NCBI GenBank assembly: GCA_002493755.1
Contig: DKZT01000011.1
Location: 21,825-34,322, forward strand
Source: Ruminococcaceae bacterium UBA7067
GTDB lineage: Bacteria; Bacillota; Clostridia; Oscillospirales; Acutalibacteraceae
Reading direction: 5' to 3'
DNA length: 12,498 nucleotides
The notes under the pieces were generated by a model. That model searched no databases, had not been told where the DNA came from, and saw only the letters and a list, made by a program, of their open reading frames with translations. Both the position numbers and the translations under genes were made by a program. This document shows positions 8,442 to 12,498 of this stretch, one piece after another; within the stretch, counting starts at the first letter, position 1, and every line of letters begins with the position of its first letter.

Positions 8442-9404
8442 TTATGCTTTAGTAATAGAAGCAGTGGCAAAACCATACTCGTCAAGCATTATTTTGATTA
8501 TACCGTTTTCACTTGTTCCGTCCTTGTAATGAACTGTTATATTGATGACTGATCCGAAATAGTTCGTAAAATCTTCGGCTGTTTTAAGCCGCTCATCTAT
8601 TTCAGGTGACATTTTACTCATAATATCAAATTTGTTATAGTAATCGTCAATATTGAAGTCTGAGCCTGTTGTTTTATTTATCTCGTCAAAGAGCTTATAC
8701 GGGGCAGGATACCAGTTTACAATTGACTTGTTCGGATTGTTTGCATCGACCGGTATACCATTAATTTCAGACCCTTTTTGGAAATACTTGTCAATTATTG
8801 AGCTGTCGGTGTTTCCTTTGCCTTTGTATTTTTCCATTTTTTCGGAATCTACATAATTAAACTCACCGTTGTCTGTTCTTATATCATAGCTTACAATATC
8901 CTTGCCCGTTACCTCAAGTCCGATATAGTCAAAGCTTAACAGACAGCTGTTTTCGACAATCTTTGTTTCTTCACACTCCTCAAGCGGATTGTCCTCGCTT
9001 ATTGATTTTCCCTGAGAATCGAACTCTAAATTATCGTAAGTTTTTTCTACAAGGGGGAATTTTGGGTTTATTTTAGTATCCACACTTTTAAGTTTTGTGC
9101 CGTCAGCTTTGCCTGAGTCAGATTCAGCCGCATAAGCCGTCACGATAAATCCCGGAGCTGCGTTATCACTCACGACAGATGAATTCTTATCTGTGCCGCT
9201 GAATGCCGTGTACTGCAAAGCTATAAAGCCGCCGAACAACATAACTGCAACGCACAGGGTTGCTGCTGCGTATCTGAAATTAGGTTTCCTTTTCATTACT
9301 TTTTCCTCCGTTCTGAATTTAAAGCTGTATTTCGGTTCTCTTTTGCAATAGTTTTTCAGCAGTTCTTCAAGACGCTCTTCTGAAATATTTTTTTTATTCT
9401 TCAT
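8442..9404 (-). CDS. Single-pass membrane protein, probable anti-sigma factor
   Basis: A 320-residue protein with a short cytoplasmic N-terminus (MKNKKNISEERLEELLKNY), one hydrophobic segment at about 47-67 (RYAAATLCVAVMLFGGF region) and a long, polar, probably extracellular domain. The ATG at 9404 is preferred over the in-frame TTG six bases earlier because GGAGGAGG lies seven bases before it. It overlaps the end of the ECF sigma gene by 11 bases, which implies translational coupling and is the classic position of a cognate anti-sigma factor. I see no HxxxCxxC zinc motif, so it is not a ZAS-type anti-sigma factor. The outer domain is not recognised; it could be a sensor for an envelope signal. 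The role rests on position and topology, not on a recognised domain. Confidence 0.75.
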   Translation of the reverse strand: MKNKKNISEERLEELLKNYCKREPKYSFKFRTEEKVMKRKPNFRYAAATLCVAVMLFGGFIALQYTAFSGTDKNSSVVSDNAAPGFIVTAYAAESDSGKADGTKLKSVDTKINPKFPLVEKTYDNLEFDSQGKSISEDNPLEECEETKIVENSCLLSFDYIGLEVTGKDIVSYDIRTDNGEFNYVDSEKMEKYKGKGNTDSSIIDKYFQKGSEINGIPVDANNPNKSIVNWYPAPYKLFDEINKTTGSDFNIDDYYNKFDIMSKMSPEIDERLKTAEDFTNYFGSVINITVHYKDGTSENGIIKIMLDEYGFATASITKA

Positions 9405-9900
9405 TTTCAAGCCTCCTCCTTATACAAGCCTTAGCTGAATATAGCCGTGATTTTACAGTGCCCTCGGGAATATTCAGAATATCTGCAATTTCCCTTGTGG
9501 TGTAATCCTTGAAATAGTGCAGTACAATCACAACCTTTTGCTTTTTCGGCAGTGAAGAAATAATTCTGTGCAGTTCAAAATACTCATCTGAATTTTCATT
9601 GCTGAAGTCGGGGATAGAATTGAAAAACAAGGTCTGCTCCTCTTCACTGCTGAAGCTCACCCTATGTCTGTTACAGAAAAGCTTATGATTGTTTTTGAAG
9701 GTGTTGACACAGATTGAATATAGCCATTTTTCAAAGGGCAAAGAGCTGTTGTAGCGTGAGTGATATTTTATCGCCTTGCACCATGTTTCCTGAAACAAGT
9801 CCTCGGCTTCTGTCGTGTTTCTGCAAAGTGAAATGCAAAGCCTTGTAAGGTCACGGCTGTAAAGCTGTATGTACTCGTCGAAATCGTGCTTCAATTTCAT
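9394..9900 (-). CDS. ECF-type RNA polymerase sigma factor
   Basis: A 168-residue sigma-70 family protein of the extracytoplasmic-function class, which directs RNA polymerase to a small regulon. Region 2 is clear (DLTRLCISLCRNTTEAEDLF, then QETWCKA and FEKWLYSICVNTFKN, about 15-75), and region 4 is a standard helix-turn-helix (LPKKQKVVIVLHYF, then REIADILNIPEGTVKSRLY, about 115-160). Length is normal for the class. An in-frame ATG at 9984 would add 28 residues but lies inside the gpsA terminator and upstream of the candidate promoter, so it is rejected. The ATG at 9900 directly abuts the AAAGGGGGG ribosome site; the TTG two codons later (9894) has better spacing and could be the true start. 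It overlaps the downstream membrane protein gene, with which it probably forms a sigma/anti-sigma pair. Confidence 0.92.
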   Translation of the reverse strand: MKLKHDFDEYIQLYSRDLTRLCISLCRNTTEAEDLFQETWCKAIKYHSRYNSSLPFEKWLYSICVNTFKNNHKLFCNRHRVSFSSEEEQTLFFNSIPDFSNENSDEYFELHRIISSLPKKQKVVIVLHYFKDYTTREIADILNIPEGTVKSRLYSAKACIRRRLENEE

Positions 9901-9923
9901 CCCCCCTTTCTGAAAGCTTTCAC

Positions 9924-9955
9924 TATATATACAACTCGGGTCGTAAAAAGGTTCA
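9924..9955 (-). promoter_or_regulatory. Candidate ECF-type promoter of the sigma/anti-sigma pair
   Basis: On the minus strand TGAACC followed by a T-run (9955-9950) resembles the AAC-containing -35 of ECF promoters. A GTATATA stretch lies about 17 bases further on. It is about 50 bases before the sigma gene, as expected for autoregulation. No second copy was found in the window, so this is tentative. Confidence 0.35.
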
Positions 9956-9975
9956 TCAGATTTATAAATTTTTAC

Positions 9976-10008
9976 AAAAAGCAACAGCCACCCGACTATC
10001 GGATGGCT
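9976..10008 (-). terminator. Intrinsic terminator of the gpsA-like gene
   Basis: On the minus strand AGCCATCCG (10008-10000) pairs with CGGGTGGCT (9994-9986) around a five-base loop, with one G-U pair, followed closely by five T (9980-9976). It lies 20 bases after the gpsA-like stop and separates that gene from the sigma operon. Confidence 0.75.
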
Positions 10009-10028
10009 TAAAATAACTTAAATTAATA

Positions 10029-10997
10029 TTATTTTTCAAACTCTTTCTTAATGCTTCTCAGGAACAAGCCCGACAAAATATCCATCGGCTTCTTATCACT
10101 GTGCAGTACCTCGTATACAGCCTTAGCAATCGGCAAATCAACATTATATTTCTCGCCGAGCTTCAGCAGAGCTGTGGTTGTGTAAACTCCCTCTGCAAGC
10201 TTTTCAAAGTGTTCTCCCTGAACGAACATTTCGCCGTAGCGCCTGTTGTGGCTCCACTGTGAAAATAGCGTAGCTTCATAATCGCCCAAGTGACAAAGAC
10301 CGTAAGCTGACATCTCGTTGCCGCCCATTGCGCCGATAAGGCGTGAAATCTCTCTTGTTCCTCTTGCCATTAACGCACCCTTAAGAGATGTGCAGTGCAG
10401 TCCGTCCAGCATACCTGCGGCAAGACCGACTACGTTTTTCGCCGCCGCGCCAACCTCCGTGCCGATTAAATCGTTGCCGATATAAAATCTTATAAGCTCG
10501 CTGTTAAAGCTGTCGACAAGCATCTTTTTAACGGCTTCGTTTTTGCTGTCAATCACCATACAGTTCGGAATACCCTTGACATAGTCCTGCGGATGTCCAG
10601 GTCCTACCCAGACAGCCACCGGAGTTTTTTCGCTGTCTATGTATTCCTCAAAAACCTCTGTAAGCCGCTTGCCGGTCGTTTGCTCAATGCCCTTCATACA
10701 CAGTACGAAAATTTTGCCGTCAAGCGGATATTTGTTTACTCTCTGCAAAAAACTGCGAAGATTTTGTGAGCTGATTGAGATAATTATAATCTCACCGTGA
10801 GAAACAGCGGCTTCAAGGTCGTCTGTGACTGTCATTCGGTCAGAGTAAGAAAGATATTCGTTTTTGTGCTCTTTCTTGAGGTGCTGAAAATCGGGAGCCT
10901 CGGTAAGTCCCCACGAATAAACATTGTTTCCTATTTTATCAAGATACCAGGCGATACAAGAGCCCCAACGGCCGCAGCCTAATACGGATATATTCAC
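10029..10997 (-). CDS. gpsA: NAD(P)-dependent glycerol-3-phosphate dehydrogenase, divergent
   Basis: Cytoplasmic enzyme that interconverts dihydroxyacetone phosphate and sn-glycerol-3-phosphate for phospholipid synthesis. The 322 residues match the family's usual 320-340. Visible are the N-terminal Rossmann motif VLGCGRWGSC, KGIEQTTGK, the substrate-domain lysine in GAAAKNVVGLAAG, and GDYEATLFSQWSHNRRYGE, the counterpart of the family's GD...T..S..SRN..G. The middle motif is GPGHPQDYVKG where most GpsA proteins have SGPSFA.E, so this belongs to a divergent branch and its exact substrate is less certain. The start is the GTG at 10997, where the Rossmann fold begins and a GGTGAT ribosome site is properly spaced; a longer in-frame start at 11177 would overlap the transporter gene and add a non-homologous leader. 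It is followed by its own terminator. Confidence 0.85.
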   Translation of the reverse strand: MNISVLGCGRWGSCIAWYLDKIGNNVYSWGLTEAPDFQHLKKEHKNEYLSYSDRMTVTDDLEAAVSHGEIIIISISSQNLRSFLQRVNKYPLDGKIFVLCMKGIEQTTGKRLTEVFEEYIDSEKTPVAVWVGPGHPQDYVKGIPNCMVIDSKNEAVKKMLVDSFNSELIRFYIGNDLIGTEVGAAAKNVVGLAAGMLDGLHCTSLKGALMARGTREISRLIGAMGGNEMSAYGLCHLGDYEATLFSQWSHNRRYGEMFVQGEHFEKLAEGVYTTTALLKLGEKYNVDLPIAKAVYEVLHSDKKPMDILSGLFLRSIKKEFEK

Positions 10998-11027
10998 ATT
11001 ATCACCGTCCGAAATTATTATATTAAA

Positions 11028-11036
11028 ATTATACCA
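11028..11036 (-). promoter_or_regulatory. Extended -10 promoter of the gpsA-like gene
   Basis: On the minus strand TGGTATAAT, an extended -10 element with a perfect TATAAT, lies 31 bases before the GTG start. The -35 region (TAGTAT at 17-base spacing) is poor, as is common for extended -10 promoters. It allows the gene to be expressed apart from the upstream transporter pair. Confidence 0.6.
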
Positions 11037-11064
11037 CGAATAGAAAAGGAATACTATATAAATT

Positions 11065-11454
11065 TTACTTCTGATCGGATTTTTTCTTATCTTTGCTTTC
11101 TCTTTTTGAGAATAACTGCTTAATTCCCATAACCAAAAGGAGAATACCGAATATTTTCGACAGAATCTCTCCGTCAATAAGAGTGGCTAAATAGCTGCCG
11201 CCGAACGATGAGAGAACGCCGAGCGAGGCAAAGGGGAGAGCGGTTCTCCAGTCAATAAGACCCTTTATGTGATACACAATAACCGAGAATGCGGCAATCG
11301 GTATAAAGAACAGAACGTTGATTCCCTGTGCGGTAAGCTGCGGCACAGCGGTAAAAAGACCGAAATATATTATCAGTATACCGCCTCCGCCCATTCCCAT
11401 AGAGCTGAATATCCCGGCGATTAAAGCGGCAAGCGCAGTCCACACTATCTCCAT
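11065..11454 (-). CDS. TauE/SafE-family permease, second half (half-size protein)
   Basis: A 129-residue membrane protein with about four hydrophobic segments (roughly 4-30, 42-62, 68-92, 95-112) and a charged C-terminal tail (SKRESKDKKKSDQK). The N-terminal GIFSSMGMGGGGILI carries the glycine-rich motif that opens each half of TauE/SafE (DUF81) transporters, a family linked to export of sulfite, sulfoacetate and other organic anions. Full-length members are about 250 residues with two homologous halves; this is one half. Its ATG overlaps the stop of the upstream half gene by ten bases, implying coupled translation and a two-subunit transporter. It lies 67 bases before the gpsA-like gene. The substrate cannot be read from the sequence. 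Confidence 0.88.
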   Translation of the reverse strand: MEIVWTALAALIAGIFSSMGMGGGGILIIYFGLFTAVPQLTAQGINVLFFIPIAAFSVIVYHIKGLIDWRTALPFASLGVLSSFGGSYLATLIDGEILSKIFGILLLVMGIKQLFSKRESKDKKKSDQK

Positions 11455-11807
11455 ATCAGTCTTATCCCTGCCCAGAGCATAAAAACAGCAAAAATTTTTC
11501 TTAAAACATTGTTGCTTAATTTTTTAAGCAGGAATGTGCCTATTACAGCTCCGATTAATCCCCACACAGCATAAGGCGCAGCATCGCTGATTTTAACCGT
11601 ACCTCTGATCAGATATCCTATTGCGCTTGCAATACAGATAGGCAGAATCACTGCAATACAGGTCGCGTGAGCGTTCTTCTGTTCAAGCCTGCGCGATAAA
11701 ATCGGAACGGCTATCATTCCTCCGCCTGCGCCTAAAAGTCCGTTAAAAAAACCGGTGGCGATGCCGCCCAGAGCAGTCAGCATTTTATTTTTCTTGCACT
11801 TTTTCAC
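11445..11807 (-). CDS. TauE/SafE-family permease, first half (half-size protein)
   Basis: A 120-residue membrane protein with about four hydrophobic segments and the family's glycine-rich opening motif (GFFNGLLGAGGGMIAVPIL). It resembles the gene immediately downstream in length, motif position and topology, and the two together equal one normal TauE/SafE permease. Both are complete, each with its own start, so this is a natural split rather than a recent frameshift. The start is GTG 11807 (MKKCKKNK), with GGTGAT just upstream; another in-frame ATG lies at codon 9. The basic N-terminus suggests a cytoplasmic start. A weak TTGCAT/CACAAT pair with an 18-base gap lies upstream, after the terminator of the RNA gene. 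The transported anion is unknown. Confidence 0.88.
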   Translation of the reverse strand: MKKCKKNKMLTALGGIATGFFNGLLGAGGGMIAVPILSRRLEQKNAHATCIAVILPICIASAIGYLIRGTVKISDAAPYAVWGLIGAVIGTFLLKKLSNNVLRKIFAVFMLWAGIRLIWR

Positions 11808-11853
11808 ATAATCACCGTTATTATTGTGACCGTAAAATAAGTTTTAATGCAAC

Positions 11854-11884
11854 AAAAAAAGGCCATCACTCACGCAATGACCTT
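11854..11884 (-). terminator. Intrinsic terminator after the structured RNA
   Basis: On the minus strand AAGGTCAT (11884-11877) pairs with ATGGCCTT (11866-11859) with one mismatch around a ten-base loop, followed at once by a run of seven T including the last stem bases. It separates the DUF1292/RNA unit from the transporter genes. Confidence 0.75.
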
Positions 11885-11889
11885 CGTTT

Positions 11890-12080
11890 TTAATAAATAA
11901 CCCGCCTGACCGTATTGTGTGATTATAACCTGCCTACGAAAAGACAGGTGGGCGTCGCCCCTTGGTTTCACGCTCCCTTCTTCCGCGAAGCGGGAGGTCT
12001 GCAATCCGCCAAGGGAGGAGGACTCCCGAAGATTAAGTTGTAGGGTTATATGAACACAATTCACGTATCAGGCAGGCAAC
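11890..12080 (-). ncRNA. Structured non-coding RNA, possibly 6S RNA
   Basis: A GC-rich stretch between DUF1292 and the terminator, with no convincing protein reading. The minus-strand transcript folds into a long rod. The outer stem pairs CCTGCCTGA (12076-12068) with TCAGGCGGG (11909-11901); a second pairs ATTGTGT (12060-12054) with ACACAAT (11920-11914); a third pairs TATAACC (12050-12044) with GGTTATA (11930-11924). Inside, CCCTTGG (12015-12009) pairs with CCAAGGG (11965-11959), capped by a CTCCC/GGGAG hairpin (11973-11996), and GGGC-GAC-GCCC is a further possible small hairpin (11950-11960) that competes with it. A long closing stem, an open middle and a terminal stem, at about 190 nt, are what 6S RNA looks like; 6S binds the sigma-A holoenzyme as a promoter mimic. 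The 6S label is inference from shape; another clostridial RNA such as the raiA motif is possible. Ends are approximate. No separate promoter is evident, so it may be processed from the DUF1292 transcript. Confidence 0.6.
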
Positions 12081-12087
12081 AGACTAA

Positions 12088-12399
12088 TTAAACCTCGTCG
12101 CTTTCTACATCCTCATCGGCATACATATTTTCAAAGTGATCCTCGAAAATTTCAGCAAGGTTCTGGCTGAGCTCTTCGTCCTCAACCTCAACAAGAAGCT
12201 CCTCGCCGTCCTCTTCAACAGTTTCAAAAATATAGTAAACTCCGTCTGACTCAAGCTCTTCCTCTGGTGAATTAAAGACAGGGTAGAGAGCAAAGTAGCT
12301 TTTTTCATACTGCTCAATAATGTCAAGAATTTCAAACTGCTGCTCCTTGCCGTCCTCGTCAATCAACGTAAGCAAATCTGCTTCAAACTCATTATCCAT
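12088..12399 (-). CDS. DUF1292 (YrzB-like) small acidic protein
   Basis: A 103-residue, strongly acidic cytoplasmic protein. The N-terminal pattern (LLTLIDEDGKEQQFEILDII, then YEKSYFALYPV, then GVYYIFETVEEDGEELLVEV) is the DUF1292 fold signature; length fits the family's usual 85-110 residues. The C-terminus is a run of acidic residues (ENMYADEDVESDEV). Its function is unknown; in many Firmicutes it lies near alaS, the Holliday-junction resolvase-like gene and fur, none of which is in view. The start ATG is preceded by AAAGGGA and by a good sigma-A promoter. The structured RNA begins within about ten bases of the stop, so the two probably share a transcript. Confidence 0.88.
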   Translation of the reverse strand: MDNEFEADLLTLIDEDGKEQQFEILDIIEQYEKSYFALYPVFNSPEEELESDGVYYIFETVEEDGEELLVEVEDEELSQNLAEIFEDHFENMYADEDVESDEV

Positions 12400-12431
12400 A
12401 ATATCATTCCCTTTCGCATTGTCATATATGT

Positions 12432-12460
12432 ATTTTAACCTTTATATCGCATTAAGTCAA
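12432..12460 (-). promoter_or_regulatory. Sigma-A promoter of the DUF1292 gene
   Basis: On the minus strand TTGACT (12460-12455) and TAAAAT (12437-12432) are separated by exactly 17 bases, close to the housekeeping consensus. The -10 ends 32 bases before the start codon. It would drive DUF1292 and possibly the RNA downstream. Confidence 0.75.
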
Positions 12461-12498
12461 GAGAAAAAAATAAAAAATATCTGAAAAATTTTACTAAA

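Noticed and set aside
9901..9984. Longer N-terminus for the ECF sigma factor
   Set aside because: The extra stretch overlaps the gpsA terminator and the candidate promoter and lacks a ribosome site at 9984.
10998..11177. Longer N-terminus for the gpsA-like protein
   Set aside because: It would overlap the transporter gene and its own extended -10 promoter, and the Rossmann fold starts at the GTG at 10997.
11252..11443. Second minus-strand frame within the half transporter
   Set aside because: It is an out-of-frame reading of a gene with clear membrane segments and family motif.
11870..12064. 64-codon minus-strand open frame over the structured RNA
   Set aside because: The composition is odd, there is no ribosome site, and the bases are explained by nested RNA stems.
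12105..12362. Alternative minus-strand frame inside DUF1292
   Set aside because: It is a low-complexity Ser/Leu/Thr-rich reading; the acidic DUF1292 frame has the ribosome site, promoter and family pattern.

Overview
The window looks like a piece of a gut-type clostridial genome, most probably Ruminococcus or a close relative in the Oscillospiraceae. This is an inference from gene content: a type I dockerin on a secreted leucine-rich-repeat protein, a DUF1292 (YrzB-like) gene, strong Shine-Dalgarno sites, moderate GC in genes with AT-rich gaps, and a large NRPS with a terminal reductase of a type known from human gut Clostridia.

Layout. Bases 1-5855 (+) hold the 3' part of a giant non-ribosomal peptide synthetase gene, read in one frame as adenylation (partial) - carrier - condensation - adenylation - carrier - thioester reductase. 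It should release its product as an aldehyde or alcohol rather than an acid. A strong hairpin follows. Bases 5967-8262 hold two adjacent, divergent broken genes: a helix-turn-helix regulator (-) and a secreted InlB-repeat/BspA-like LRR/dockerin protein (+). Each has one in-frame stop and one frameshift, while the neighbouring 5.8 kb NRPS frame is intact, so real decay is more likely than poor sequence. An inverted repeat lies between their starts. A bidirectional terminator separates the dockerin gene from a convergent minus-strand block.

The minus-strand block, in transcription order from the right edge, is: a DUF1292 gene with a good sigma-A promoter; a GC-rich structured RNA of about 200 nt ending in a terminator (6S RNA is my best guess); two overlapping half-length TauE/SafE permease genes that together make one full-length transporter; a divergent gpsA-like glycerol-3-phosphate dehydrogenase with its own extended -10 promoter and terminator; and an ECF sigma factor overlapping a single-pass membrane protein that is probably its anti-sigma factor.

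The most interesting items are the reductase-terminated NRPS with substrate codes I cannot assign, the unassigned structured RNA, the split transporter, and the decayed regulator/dockerin pair. I see no CRISPR array, tRNA, rRNA, insertion sequence or phage gene.
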